Notes: generated by a model not told the origin, from the letters alone. DNA of 64,000 bases from Actinernus sp. WN-2022 (GCA_030867875.1 JAOWCC010000019.1:78892861-78956860), one strand, 5' to 3'; positions 34,701-42,770 are shown, counted from the first letter of the stretch. A program made the numbers and translations.

Positions 34701-35292
34701 CGAGAGCCGAAAGGACCAGATCCAAATCAAACGCCCTTTCCAAGTAGGTATCGCTGTGTACCAGCTCGCAAAGCTGCGTATGCTTGAGTTCTACTATGAC
34801 TTCATCGACAAGTACATTGATCGCAATGATTTCGAATATATACAGATGGACACAGACAGTGCCTACATTGCCATCTCGGGAAATAGCCTCGATGAGGTTG
34901 TAAGACCGGAACTGCGAGAAGATTTCGAAGCCGAAAGGAATGAATGGCTAGCTTGGGACGAATGGAGCAGTCGTACACCAGGACTCTTCAAACTCGAATT
35001 CGAAGGACAGCGCGCCATTGCCCTATGCTCGAAAGCCTACTACGTCGATACAGGTGGCAGCAAGAAGTATTCCGCTAAAGGTATGTCTAGACGGCACAAC
35101 GACATTTCGTGGGAACGATTCAAAGCAGCCCTCCAGGGTAGTATCGACATGGCAAATAACCGAGGCTTCCGACTATCGCCAGAAGGCATAGCAACCTACA
35201 AACAACGGAAGCTTGGGCTATCGGCTTACTACGACAAAAGACGCGTTCTTCCCGATGGAATCCACACCGAGCCAATAGAGTACGCTGTTTAG
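31702..35292 (+). CDS. polB: Protein-primed family B DNA polymerase
   Basis: 1196 residues, intact, first gene inside the left repeat. A 3'-5' exonuclease domain shows VYDFEAY (about residue 442), GFNSGRYDLNLI (547) and YYNDLDVV (679). The polymerase domain shows YDANALYLSTM (motif A, 782), LLGNSAYGK (motif B, 950), MDTDSAYI (motif C, 1049) and SKAYY (1110). Before these lie a C2H2-type finger (CNDC...HRHADRC, 276-297) and a DNLCLWRCLAMHEG segment (about 169) of the kind seen in other Polinton polymerases, possibly a cysteine-protease-like (OTU-like) fold. The family copies linear element DNA, presumably from a protein primer. It ends tail to tail with the integrase gene, overlapping it by four bases. 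Confidence 0.95.
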   Translation: MVRPRSEPLPRSLAREAGAILEERDGMLEGMEIGRRTIRWRFFQGVAGDLTPRIMEKLVAKVTTSFYLRYSYTYRIRNVNDGRVILFSKTVPGSPWVNILEDAEEWINSKETARLNPDNITRPNTQWAFVRWIYVDVKVVIDRQLLLGTGPLPQWLRLKKGMLALDRYGDNLCLWRCLAMHEGARVDRCCVKARKLAQNFYRLTAPTQDVPRTSLDQLEEVELHFGIGIRVYEPTEDGAWHLTRHAAHYKHTMTIGIYDGHAFYIKNINKLGHIYVCNDCKQRFTKASDLHRHADRCRRGETKIVCPGKVITVPQSAYEKAFWPESTASKVALCWLERETKRIGQHIHHAACGHGGEHWIEGAPVDGYEPISKTIFQFHGCYFHGCPKCFPRERRLYLKTCERTAKLQGAGYTVVEAWGCSTKKKNKPVPTPTQTVYPHFIVYDFEAYLDTTKGRQPTDHLTIENVHVPISVSIADTYNRKSTHICRRNPKELIEAFVEELQRRAKAIQEVIAEQFCPKTPEFSFDTLPKKQQAKIDEWIRQVPVVGFNSGRYDLNLIREHFVGIIADTCSKILVAKKANSTMFLLTPDFRFLDVINYLGPGTSYERWIKAYGCESQKSFFPYEWFDSPDKLDHIGLPDYPEWGSKLKREHLLSMSEFEDCECTFLDKGMETFADWLRYYNDLDVVPFLEALEKMRDFYHEKGVDMLKDAVSIPGVSLQFLLRGSVERGAEMYAPSKEAYRMLKDAVVGGPSIVFTRLHEAGVTKIRSHQGGTKTCRKILGYDANALYLSTMEFEMPCGKEKVVHYDDPGPATEGFVECLLGGTWFGYAEVDIEIPKKLWKEFEEMPPFFYNKKIPKEAIPPEMLAYLTKTGRKLSEEKKLVGSLSGKKLLLYAPLLLWYVDHGAVITAVYRTIDYEPKEIFGWFVDQVTEARRMGDEDKGEALLADVFKLLGNSAYGKLLEDLGRQTKVTYTKDEKVVDKALRSVWFEDLEEIGDAYELESRKDQIQIKRPFQVGIAVYQLAKLRMLEFYYDFIDKYIDRNDFEYIQMDTDSAYIAISGNSLDEVVRPELREDFEAERNEWLAWDEWSSRTPGLFKLEFEGQRAIALCSKAYYVDTGGSKKYSAKGMSRRHNDISWERFKAALQGSIDMANNRGFRLSPEGIATYKQRKLGLSAYYDKRRVLPDGIHTEPIEYAV

Positions 35293-36332
35293 CGTCTAGG
35301 TACAAACAGAATTCCTTTTGGTGGTAGTTCTGTATCCCTAGGAACGACTTGTAGCTCTTCACGAACGAATCCACGTTTGGGTGCGTCCTTCTCCTTCGCA
35401 AGGTAGTAAAGCACAGGCTGTCCCGAAGATACTACACTTCGCGAAATGGTGTATATCTGCAAACTCCACACAGGATCAGTAGCTCTACGTTTTTCACCTC
35501 CTTCCAATTCTCCTGGTGCATAGAGATATCGAACTAGGACGTCGAATGGTAGACGCTCTTCTCTCAATCCAACCGTGCGCGAATACGTAGGAGTCTTCAG
35601 ATCTACTTGTTGCGCCACTACAGAATTCGAAGGCTCTTTACCAGTCAACCGAGTCACCTCACTGTTCATGGCTTTGATAACCATTGGTAAACGAACTACC
35701 CATTCTCTACTACGCTCATCTGATCCTTCCGAAGTAAGTACCATCTCTTGTGCATATTGATATCCAAACAATCTCTCAGCTAGAGTCCTATTTGCTCTTT
35801 CAACAAAACTTTGCGCTCTATGATTACCAGCCTCACCTCGTTGAACTTTCGTACCATGTAGTTCTAGCGTTTCAGACATACGTCCCATGAATTCTCTACC
35901 AGGATCTACTTGCAAAGTCTTTGGCCATTCTAGTGGACTACGTTTATAGATTCGTTCGAATGCCGCAGCAACTTCACCACTATCTTTAGATGCCAAAGGT
36001 TCGGCTTCTTTGTATCGAGAAGCTACATCGATTACCACTAATGCATACTTATATAGTTTCCTTCCACGTCCAGGACGATCGTGTGGTAGAAATATCAAAT
36101 CAGCTTGGTGGACTTCATTTGGTTTCGATACAGCCCAATGTGGTCGTGGAATGTGTTTTGGTGGTGGTAGATATATTTGCCACATAGATTGCTTTTCCAA
36201 CCAACTCCTAGCCACGTCTTCTGATGCTTTCGCTGCTACCGATAGCTTGCCAATTGCAGTGTGACCTTTCCAATAGCCCATAGGCCCATAGAAGATATTC
36301 GCAAGTTTAGAATCCATCATACATCTATACAT
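35289..36332 (-). CDS. int: Retroviral-type (rve) integrase
   Basis: 347 residues from ATG at 36332 (the open frame starts earlier, at a TTG). The N-terminal part has the Polinton-type GYWKG, WLEKQSMWQIYLPPPKHIPR stretch. The catalytic triad is D78 (HQADLIFLP), D143 (LQVDPGREF) and E178 (SFVERANRTLAERL), with 34 residues between the last two. The C-terminal part has the DPVWSLQIYTI...GFVREELQVVP region. It inserts element DNA into the genome and makes the short target duplication. A conserved A/T-stem hairpin lies directly upstream. Confidence 0.95.
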   Translation of the reverse strand: MYRCMMDSKLANIFYGPMGYWKGHTAIGKLSVAAKASEDVARSWLEKQSMWQIYLPPPKHIPRPHWAVSKPNEVHQADLIFLPHDRPGRGRKLYKYALVVIDVASRYKEAEPLASKDSGEVAAAFERIYKRSPLEWPKTLQVDPGREFMGRMSETLELHGTKVQRGEAGNHRAQSFVERANRTLAERLFGYQYAQEMVLTSEGSDERSREWVVRLPMVIKAMNSEVTRLTGKEPSNSVVAQQVDLKTPTYSRTVGLREERLPFDVLVRYLYAPGELEGGEKRRATDPVWSLQIYTISRSVVSSGQPVLYYLAKEKDAPKRGFVREELQVVPRDTELPPKGILFVPRR

Positions 36333-36350
36333 TCTAACCTTCAACAGATG

Positions 36351-36413
36351 AAAAAAAAAGGAAGAATAAAGAAAGTCGTTGTGTGACCCTCTTCATTCTT
36401 CCTTTTTTTTTTT
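36351..36413. terminator. A/T-stem hairpin upstream of integrase
   Basis: AAAAAAAAAGGAAGAAT faces ATTCTTCC plus a T run, with a loop containing GTCGTTGTGTGACCCTC. A near-identical structure lies between the TFIIB-like and zinc-protein genes (45135-45206), and in copy 2 at 57643-57716. The conserved loop suggests more than a plain poly(A) region. It could be a transcription end signal, a packaging signal or a regulatory RNA. Confidence 0.6.
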
Positions 36414-36555
36414 AGTAGTAGCTTAGTAGTAGCTTAAGTAGCTTACTAGTAGCTTAGGTAACTTACTAGTAGCTTACTAGTAGCTTAGGGCAACTCACCA
36501 GTAGCTTAGGGTAACTTACTAGTAGCTTAGGTAACTTACTAGTAGCTTAGTAGTA
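36411..36555. repeat. Minisatellite AGTAGCTTA / GGTAACTTACT
   Basis: Irregular tandem units of about 20 bases (TTACTAGTAGCTTAGGTAAC and variants) fill the space between the integrase hairpin and the stop of the 142-aa gene. It is non-coding. Confidence 0.85.
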
Positions 36556-36556
36556 T

Positions 36557-36985
36557 CTATATCCATTTACTAATAGTATATCCAACGCCTAGCATTCCAC
36601 CCCCAACGTAGAGCAACTCACCAGTCTTCTGATTGTTTGAGGGTTTGTAGTAGTCAGATAAGCGGGGTTCTTTCATCTCTTTGAGATGTTTAAGCGCCTT
36701 ACGTAACTTATCGGATCGCACTAAGGCTTCGTTGGTATCTCTTTGATCGTTGTGTGCTTTGCGTTCAAGACCTTCCTGCTCTTGTGCATAGTCATATAAG
36801 CTTTGACGTTTGATTCTATACGCTTTCATTTCACGTTCTAGTTTTTCGGTGGCCCTATCGTGTCTCTCTCGTTCTGCATCTACATCACCATCTTTTCCAA
36901 GCATTCTAGCTAGTATGCCACCACCAGTAAATGCCGTTGCATTCAATATAGCCCCGAGGAGGGCCATTCCAATTGCTGCCGCCAT
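36557..36985 (-). CDS. Small conserved Polinton protein, 142 aa
   Basis: The function is unknown. It starts MAAAIGMALLGAILNATAF, a hydrophobic Gly/Ala segment (residues 1-28). A highly charged coiled-coil-like middle follows (RHDRATEKLEREMKAY, about 40-110), then LSDYYKPS. It ends with a second hydrophobic segment (LLYVGGGMLGVGYTIS). From memory, similar proteins occur in other cnidarian Polintons. The place between integrase and ATPase/capsid genes suggests a minor virion or membrane component. Confidence 0.8.
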   Translation of the reverse strand: MAAAIGMALLGAILNATAFTGGGILARMLGKDGDVDAERERHDRATEKLEREMKAYRIKRQSLYDYAQEQEGLERKAHNDQRDTNEALVRSDKLRKALKHLKEMKEPRLSDYYKPSNNQKTGELLYVGGGMLGVGYTISKWI

Positions 36986-37013
36986 TATGGTATGATCTTT
37001 TGTTTCTCAAGAT

Positions 37014-37238
37014 TTAGGTTTGGGCTTTTCTTTCTTTCTCAAGTTGTTTCTCAAGATATTCCTTTGCGTATAAGCTACCAAGTATCACGGCAGTCCACTT
37101 TGCGTAATTCGCTAGGGAAGAAGAAGGATCGCTAAGCATAGATTCCTTGGTAGTCTTTTTTACGATCCACCCAATACCAGCAGCGAGTCCAACGATTTTG
37201 ACTGCATCGGTTGCCGTCTTCGTCAATTCCTTCTCCAT
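37014..37238 (-). CDS. Small membrane protein, 74 aa
   Basis: Two hydrophobic segments (IVGLAAGIGWIV, residues 15-26; WTAVILGSLYA, 48-58) surround a loop with DPSSSLANYAK, and a basic coiled tail follows. The function is unknown. It is co-oriented with its neighbours, with short spacers, so probably in the same late transcription unit. Confidence 0.75.
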   Translation of the reverse strand: MEKELTKTATDAVKIVGLAAGIGWIVKKTTKESMLSDPSSSLANYAKWTAVILGSLYAKEYLEKQLEKERKAQT

Positions 37239-37275
37239 CTAGATATATACTACTATGATCTCGAGTCTTTAAGTG

Positions 37276-38115
37276 TTACTCCATGTCTAGTGCCGTTGGC
37301 TTTGCCGGAGCTGCAGGTTGTGTCGTGCTAACGGTGGCAACACGCTTATTACCATCTACATACTTCTTGTACGCAAAGTACGTGCCAAACAATGTAGCGC
37401 CAGTACCAATGACTGCGAGGATAGTCAGGCTTTCGAACCGACCTTTCTCTACGTCGACTTCTTTACATGATTCGCTTTCGCGCATCAACTCTCTCTTTTG
37501 AGCTTCTTTAGCGAGTTTGTTGCTTAACGCTAGTGCTTTTCCAGCTGCGACGCGCTTTGGGTTTTTTATCTTAGTTGGTGCAGTCGTCGGAGGATTCGCA
37601 GTTATCTGATCCGTCTGTCCTTGCTTCGATATAGTAGGTATATGTGAAGGTTCAACAGTTGTACCAGGAATGACTACGTGACCAGATATGTGGAATAGGA
37701 CGCTAGCTAGAGCTACAAGGCGACCGGCTTTGAGCGATAGTAGGCCAGTCGCAGCACTGATTTCGTTGCGGACTAGAGGGTCTTCTTGTAGGTCCTTGAT
37801 CAGGGCTTCTTGAGAATCTATTGGTACTAGGTAGGCAACTAGGCGGGTAGCTAGACGTGTCACACCGTCGACTAAGCCTTTCGTTACTTGCTTAGCTAGA
37901 ACGGCCTGATACCTCCTATGCAACTTGTCTACTTCTTTCTCAGGAAGTCTAGAGATGTCTCCTAGAGAAAAGTTCTTACCTAAGTATTCTTTCGTTACGC
38001 CTGTTGCGGCTAAGATCGAAAGTGATTCACGATTGTCTGACGTAACGTCTAGATCGGTTGGTGGTGGACCTGTTACGTCCTCACCGAATATCTCGAGTAT
38101 TTCCTTATCAGTCAT
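37276..38115 (-). CDS. Membrane-anchored protein of unknown function, 279 aa
   Basis: It starts MTDKEILEIFGEDV. A helical N-terminal domain includes TKEYLGKNFSLGDISRLPEK (about 42-61). Middle hydrophobic helices follow (GLLSLKAGRLVALASVLFHI), then a Pro/Thr-rich linker and one strong membrane segment near the end (LTILAVIGTGATLFGTYFAY, about 230-249). Its start overlaps the end of the ATPase frame by eight bases, which suggests co-expression with packaging and capsid genes. The family resembles unnamed proteins of other cnidarian Polintons. Confidence 0.8.
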   Translation of the reverse strand: MTDKEILEIFGEDVTGPPPTDLDVTSDNRESLSILAATGVTKEYLGKNFSLGDISRLPEKEVDKLHRRYQAVLAKQVTKGLVDGVTRLATRLVAYLVPIDSQEALIKDLQEDPLVRNEISAATGLLSLKAGRLVALASVLFHISGHVVIPGTTVEPSHIPTISKQGQTDQITANPPTTAPTKIKNPKRVAAGKALALSNKLAKEAQKRELMRESESCKEVDVEKGRFESLTILAVIGTGATLFGTYFAYKKYVDGNKRVATVSTTQPAAPAKPTALDME

Positions 38116-38736
38116 AATATGTTATAGATGCTGGGAGCTCTAACACTACCTCGAAAGGATGACGGAGACAGAAGCACATGCGAGCAAACTTATGGGATCC
38201 AAGTATCATTCGTAACTCTTTACATTCTTGAGAGCCTCCATAATCCTCAAATATCTTTTTACCATCTACGGCCGATGCTGTATGGAACGCTACTACGATA
38301 GCTACGTTCTCACGGAAGGGTTTACATATGCTCGTTAGTTGTTGGGACAGCACCCAAACGGAAATCCCTATATGTCGTGCAGAAAAGGCTAAGTCCACTA
38401 GCTTGTCAGTTCGTTTCTTTACGTCCTTCGATGCGGCGCAATCGTCAAGAATCAATAGAGTATTGGTACCTGACCAAAATGTTGCGCAAATACTCAAAGT
38501 AGCATCGATGGCATCCTGCGGTGGTGATATGACGAAGAAACGAGGATCTCGATTTGCAAATCCACGATAAGTTTTGTTGTGGGCATACGTAGGACAAATC
38601 AGTACTATGTAATCGAACTTACCACGAAATGCTCCACGAAGTTGTTCTATGAGAAACGCATGCATGCAGTCTTCCCACAATTCGTTGGACCGACTATGAG
38701 TGCATTGAACGGCACGTGCTCTACGAGAGAATCCAT
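38108..38736 (-). pseudogene. FtsK/HerA-type DNA-packaging ATPase, frameshifted
   Basis: The ATG at 38736 overlaps the capsid stop (TGATG). The first frame holds the Walker A motif GPTNCGKT (residues 16-23) and then runs into a TAG at 38647-38649. The rest of the ATPase (FDYIVLICPTYAHNKTY, Walker B TLLILDDCAASKD, and a VLSQQL motif) continues in another frame to 38108. The break lies in or next to a TGCATGCATGC repeat, so a slippage mutation is likely. The family packs genome DNA into capsids. The split could also be a base error, or less likely programmed frameshifting. Confidence 0.85.
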
Positions 38737-39971
38737 CAGTATAATATACTCTGCAGAGATCTGTTCAATATCGTGACCTGAGCATCCGCAAGGACATAGA
38801 TGTGCATTTTCACATTTCCACTTCCCTTAGCAGTTCTATGTATGCGAATGTCGATGTCCTTTCCACTGCCGGTTTGTGCCAAGCCATCACCATGAACGGT
38901 GGAATCTTTTGCTGTGCGACAATCGATTAGAATAGAGAATCTATTTTCAAAGAACTTCTTTGGAGTCATAGAAGTATTGGGTGTACCAAACCAGCTTCTT
39001 GCAGCCTCCCAGAAATCTAGGGGAAGCATGCCGCTTGGAAAGAGTCTGTTGGGAATCCCATTGACATCTACTTCTACCTTCAAGATATCTGGATTCGAGA
39101 ATGCTTCACTATCTCGCGTGCCAATGGTAGGTGGATCTATGAATAGTAGAAGTAGTCCAGCAAAGGATCGTCGTGGAACATTAACGTTTTGAGATATCAA
39201 AGTATCAGAGGTTTTAGCGATATCTACTGTCTTGAAGTGAACAGCGTAGTTGTATAGGAATGCAGCACCTATTTCATATTTGTGAAGTGCATTACTAGCC
39301 AGCGTTTCGTTCCTGATTGCTTCGTATTCTAGTTGGATGTTGGTAAGTTGGTACGTACCTATCTTCGTCGTATCCGATCCAATTACAACCTCGTTGGCAG
39401 ACGCTAGAGTCAACTCGAATGTAATCGTACTTTCTAAGGCATGTGGATATAGAACTCCATGTTGTGTCAGAATGTCAACATCTAATGGAATCCTATACTT
39501 TGAACCACATGCAGTTAGGAGTGCGTTGTCTGCAGCAGATGAAGTACTTGCGTCACCAGCTTTCGAGCGTAGCTTATTCAAGTTCTCTGATTGAATGCCT
39601 TGTTGTATTCTAGACTCTCTCTCCTGCGTAGATAGGTATATATCGGAGTATGTTTGTAGGAGGTCTGGCCTGACAAGGTCTTCTACTGTTTCAGCTCCCA
39701 TCCTACAGATTCTACGCATGACCAAACAGCGTCCAACGTTCGAAACGACTCTGTTATTCGCATGTCCACCAGATAGTACGATGTCGCCCAATAGCGCTAA
39801 GCTGCCCGGTACTAGTACTACATCTTCTGCTAGCTTTGGAACTTCTACGTATAGAGTCTCACCTGGATTGGCAGATGATCGAGTGAAAGTTTTCCTATAC
39901 AAGTCTCGTGGAGCCTTGAGTGCATGAGGCTCTCTTCGTACTTGTGTGGGATCCAACTTCGATGAGATCAT
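38736..39971 (-). CDS. mcp: Major capsid protein (double jelly-roll type)
   Basis: 411 residues from ATG at 39971. An upstream in-frame open stretch is discounted because it runs through the promoter palindrome. The motif series VEVPKLAEDVVLVPGSLALL, GGHANNRVVSNVGRCLV and the ending LADAQVTILNRSLQS is that of Polinton/adintovirus hexon-like capsid proteins. Many copies would form the shell of an icosahedral particle. It is transcribed away from the 358-aa membrane protein across a 34-bp palindromic spacer, and its stop overlaps the ATPase start. Copy 2 carries the same gene (62856 on). Confidence 0.9.
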   Translation of the reverse strand: MISSKLDPTQVRREPHALKAPRDLYRKTFTRSSANPGETLYVEVPKLAEDVVLVPGSLALLGDIVLSGGHANNRVVSNVGRCLVMRRICRMGAETVEDLVRPDLLQTYSDIYLSTQERESRIQQGIQSENLNKLRSKAGDASTSSAADNALLTACGSKYRIPLDVDILTQHGVLYPHALESTITFELTLASANEVVIGSDTTKIGTYQLTNIQLEYEAIRNETLASNALHKYEIGAAFLYNYAVHFKTVDIAKTSDTLISQNVNVPRRSFAGLLLLFIDPPTIGTRDSEAFSNPDILKVEVDVNGIPNRLFPSGMLPLDFWEAARSWFGTPNTSMTPKKFFENRFSILIDCRTAKDSTVHGDGLAQTGSGKDIDIRIHRTAKGSGNVKMHIYVLADAQVTILNRSLQSILY

Positions 39972-40005
39972 GTTGAATATAACTATATATATAATTATGT
40001 TTAAC
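39972..40005. promoter_or_regulatory. 34-bp palindromic bidirectional promoter
   Basis: The whole spacer between the divergent capsid and membrane-protein start codons is a near-perfect palindrome. It begins GTTGAATATAACTATATATA and mirrors itself with only purine-purine or pyrimidine-pyrimidine mismatches. It probably drives both genes; the same principle is seen at 42771-42811. Confidence 0.65.
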
Positions 40006-41082
40006 ATGGCCTCTGAGGGTAGGTATGATGAAAGAACTGATGAAGCTGAAAGAGGAAGAGACTACGACAACGATGATACTGTCAATGAAGAAACACGGAA
40101 ATTGGCGTCAGACTCTACGAATGTGGATCCTAGTGAATCACTCAACCTGAAAACTAGACGCAATTATAATGAAGAAGGTGCTCGACCGAAGTATCAGGAA
40201 ACGTCATTGACAGATGGAGAGCTTAGTGAATTGCTGGATGAGGATAGAATCGAACGGCCTAAATTTAGCGATCGCCACGTATTCTTCGAAACAGGCATAT
40301 CGGATAGAACGAAACAAATGTTATTCGATGCTGTATGGGAACACTATGCGGATGTAGGGATTCGTGGAGACCTTGAGATAACTAAAGTATGGGATGCCGA
40401 TAAGGAACGGGGTAGAATCTACCTTCACGCACTTGGAAGTAAAGAGAAGCCCATACCTTTGACCACAGTGAAGGGTGAAAGATACCAAAGTATGGGTAAG
40501 GATCTCAAATTTGCCCTAGGCCCTACGGATGCAGAAAGAGCAGAACAAGTCCTCCAAGGTCAAGAAAAGGCCATTGAACATCTCGAAATGGAAGATAGTA
40601 TACTTCAAGATCTAACGTCAACTGAGGACCAGAAGGAAGCGGCTAAGGAAGAGAAAATACACATCCATAACGAAATAGAATTACTCGAACGTCAAGAAGA
40701 AGCCATACTAAAACGTATGTCGCTACGTGAAAGGATCAAATACATTTTCAGAAAGCATGGAATGACCGTTCTTGCAGTAGTAACTTCTATTGGCGCTATC
40801 GTTAGTACGATAGTTTCCCTGTTGTCGAAATCCGTACCGAAACCAATAAAGACTGGTATTGATAAAGCAGCAGATGCAGTAAAGAAGGGATTGCAAACGA
40901 CTGGGGGGTTGTTGAAAGAAATGGGAAAGAAACTTGGACAGATCCTACCTGGAATGATTGGATCGATTGCGAGTTTCATATTTACTATGGCTGGTAAAGC
41001 TCTGGGAGTACTAGCACAGAACGTTTGGTTATTCATCGTAGCAATAGTGGTGATCACGATAGAGCAATACAAACGACGTTAA
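40006..41082 (+). CDS. Coiled-coil membrane protein, 358 aa
   Basis: ATG at 40006 (MASEGRYDERTD) is chosen because the longer open frame overlaps the divergent capsid start and the promoter palindrome. The N-terminal ~190 residues are charged. A coiled coil follows (about 195-245). Then come a membrane segment (MTVLAVVTSIGAIVSTIVSL, about 251-270), an amphipathic Lys-rich stretch (GLLKEMGKKLGQILPG), and a long hydrophobic end (about 316-352). The function is unknown; a virion membrane-active or internal membrane protein is plausible. Copy 2 differs by a single Ala/Val change in the listed frames. Confidence 0.8.
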   Translation: MASEGRYDERTDEAERGRDYDNDDTVNEETRKLASDSTNVDPSESLNLKTRRNYNEEGARPKYQETSLTDGELSELLDEDRIERPKFSDRHVFFETGISDRTKQMLFDAVWEHYADVGIRGDLEITKVWDADKERGRIYLHALGSKEKPIPLTTVKGERYQSMGKDLKFALGPTDAERAEQVLQGQEKAIEHLEMEDSILQDLTSTEDQKEAAKEEKIHIHNEIELLERQEEAILKRMSLRERIKYIFRKHGMTVLAVVTSIGAIVSTIVSLLSKSVPKPIKTGIDKAADAVKKGLQTTGGLLKEMGKKLGQILPGMIGSIASFIFTMAGKALGVLAQNVWLFIVAIVVITIEQYKRR

Positions 41083-42770
41083 CGAAACAACATCCATGCA
41101 ATTCCAGCTGCGGCAATGGATGTCACTGCGAGATTAATCTCATGTTGTGAGCCAGCCTTTGCCTTTGCCTTTGCCTTTGCCTTTGGTACAGGAACTTGTT
41201 TCTTGTGCGTCTCGAGAGGCTGCACCAATTTCTTATCTGGTGGGCCTTTCATAGGAAGAGGTGAATGTCCTTTGCCTTCTGCATTGATGTCGTTAGTGCC
41301 TAGCACCATATCTTTCGTAGCTTTCGGGATTGGATTCTTATAGCCATCTTTCTTACCAAGATAGTACACTAGATCGCTTGGCAATAATCGCACGCCTACA
41401 GCTATTGCTAGATCGAGCCTCTTATGCGTTGATTTTATAGCGGTAAGATAGTTTTTGTAGCTCACCACTAAGTCGTTTTCGAGAATAGCGTCTTCGACTA
41501 AGCTCTTAAACTTTTCTTTGACGTTATGGCTATCTATGATGGATCCGTTCAAGTCGGCTTGAGCACCAAGCATGCAATGTCCAAAAGCCTCGACAGATCT
41601 ATTCAACCTACCCAATCCAGCATCTGTCAAACCCTTTCCGATTGGTGGCGTAAACCAATTGTATTGCTTTCCTTCGTGTTCGTCGTTCCGAATAAAGGAT
41701 ACTAGATCGCCCTTGTCCACACTGCCTTTCTCGTCTGCAAATAAGTTATTGTGGTTGGGCCATGTGTCTGCTTCCTTGTCGTAGCTTCGGATTACGTGGA
41801 CGTTCTTGTAGCCATCACCATACAAAAGGAATACGTCTCCTAATCCGTGATTCCTACCTCCGTGCCATCGGAAGTCTGGTGGGAAATCTGGTGTTCGAGA
41901 TATACCAAATTCAATGCACAATTTCTCAAGAGCTGCTTTGTTATAGAGGTTATCCATTTGCTTGAAATGAGAGTTACCAGGTAAAGGAACTCCATTGGCA
42001 CCACCAAGTTCATGCAGAATTCTTCGTATTGTGAAATAAACGTGAAATCGTAGGAACCCCTGAACGACTGGTGGATACGTTTTGAAAATAGGATCAAACA
42101 ATGACACTCCACATCCAGAAGTCGCACACCACGTTGCGAAATTCAATTGTTGAGGCCAATATTTGAAATCCGGACCATGTAACCAATGGTAGGACTCATT
42201 TGCTGTCATATGCTTTACGACGGTCTCCTTGAATATGTTTCGAACGCCTGCTTTGAACCTATTCTTTGAGGTGGCATATATCCATAGATTAGTGAGATCG
42301 ATATCTTGTGCCGGTCCAGTAGGAGGAACTGCTGTAATAGGATATTTCGCACTTCTATCTAGGGTCAACGTAGATGGGAAACCTTTATGCACATCCCACA
42401 ATGCGTCATCGATGCGCTTTTGAATCGTAGTAGGTAACTTTGAGACATCATTGCCGTAAACGACATAGCTAGAATCTCCATCTCGAAACCAAATACTCGT
42501 CGAATATTTGCCTGGACCGTTCACTTCCGTAGAGGCATAGAACTTGTGAAGATCCACATGTGGGTATCGTTTCTTGAACTTCGCTAATAGATCTGCATTC
42601 AATGTTGCAACCTCTCTACTTTTCACATCTTCTCTATCTATCCGAGCTTGATTCTCTCTCCTAGCTTGATTCTCAGCCTTTGACCGTACATTGGCATTCG
42701 GTGTTGGGAACTCTTCCTCTTCGTCTTTCCCTTCGTAATGGTAACTGAAAAGACCTCCGGACCTCCTCAT
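41079..42770 (-). CDS. Conserved Polinton protein, 563 aa, C-terminal anchor
   Basis: The function is unknown. It has a charged N-terminal region (1-75). A well-conserved globular part follows, with TNLWIYATSKNRFKAGVRN (about 165), FATWCATSGCGVSLFDPIF (about 212) and WHGGRNHGLGDVFLLYGDGY (about 303). Then come a Lys/Ala repeat (KAKAKAKAKA, encoded by repeated GCAAAG hexamers) and a final hydrophobic anchor (VTSIAAAGIAWMLF). The anchor suggests membrane attachment. The N-terminal ~70 residues are unrelated to those of the otherwise near-identical copy 2 protein. Its tail overlaps the end of the 358-aa gene by four bases. Confidence 0.8.
   Translation of the reverse strand: MRRSGGLFSYHYEGKDEEEEFPTPNANVRSKAENQARRENQARIDREDVKSREVATLNADLLAKFKKRYPHVDLHKFYASTEVNGPGKYSTSIWFRDGDSSYVVYGNDVSKLPTTIQKRIDDALWDVHKGFPSTLTLDRSAKYPITAVPPTGPAQDIDLTNLWIYATSKNRFKAGVRNIFKETVVKHMTANESYHWLHGPDFKYWPQQLNFATWCATSGCGVSLFDPIFKTYPPVVQGFLRFHVYFTIRRILHELGGANGVPLPGNSHFKQMDNLYNKAALEKLCIEFGISRTPDFPPDFRWHGGRNHGLGDVFLLYGDGYKNVHVIRSYDKEADTWPNHNNLFADEKGSVDKGDLVSFIRNDEHEGKQYNWFTPPIGKGLTDAGLGRLNRSVEAFGHCMLGAQADLNGSIIDSHNVKEKFKSLVEDAILENDLVVSYKNYLTAIKSTHKRLDLAIAVGVRLLPSDLVYYLGKKDGYKNPIPKATKDMVLGTNDINAEGKGHSPLPMKGPPDKKLVQPLETHKKQVPVPKAKAKAKAKAGSQHEINLAVTSIAAAGIAWMLFR

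Noticed and set aside
36411..36555. CRISPR-like array
   Set aside because: The repeats are short, irregular and have no unique spacers, and the sequence is eukaryotic; it is a minisatellite.
39946..40005. Upstream extension of the 358-aa protein (20 residues)
   Set aside because: It would run through the capsid start and the palindromic promoter; the ATG at 40006 is more likely.
39972..40007. Upstream extension of the capsid protein (12 residues)
   Set aside because: It is encoded by the promoter palindrome itself; the start at 39971 fits better.
40692..41072. 126-codon open frame opposite the 358-aa gene
   Set aside because: It is an antisense shadow that mirrors codon use of the real gene; it repeats in copy 2 only because the DNA does.
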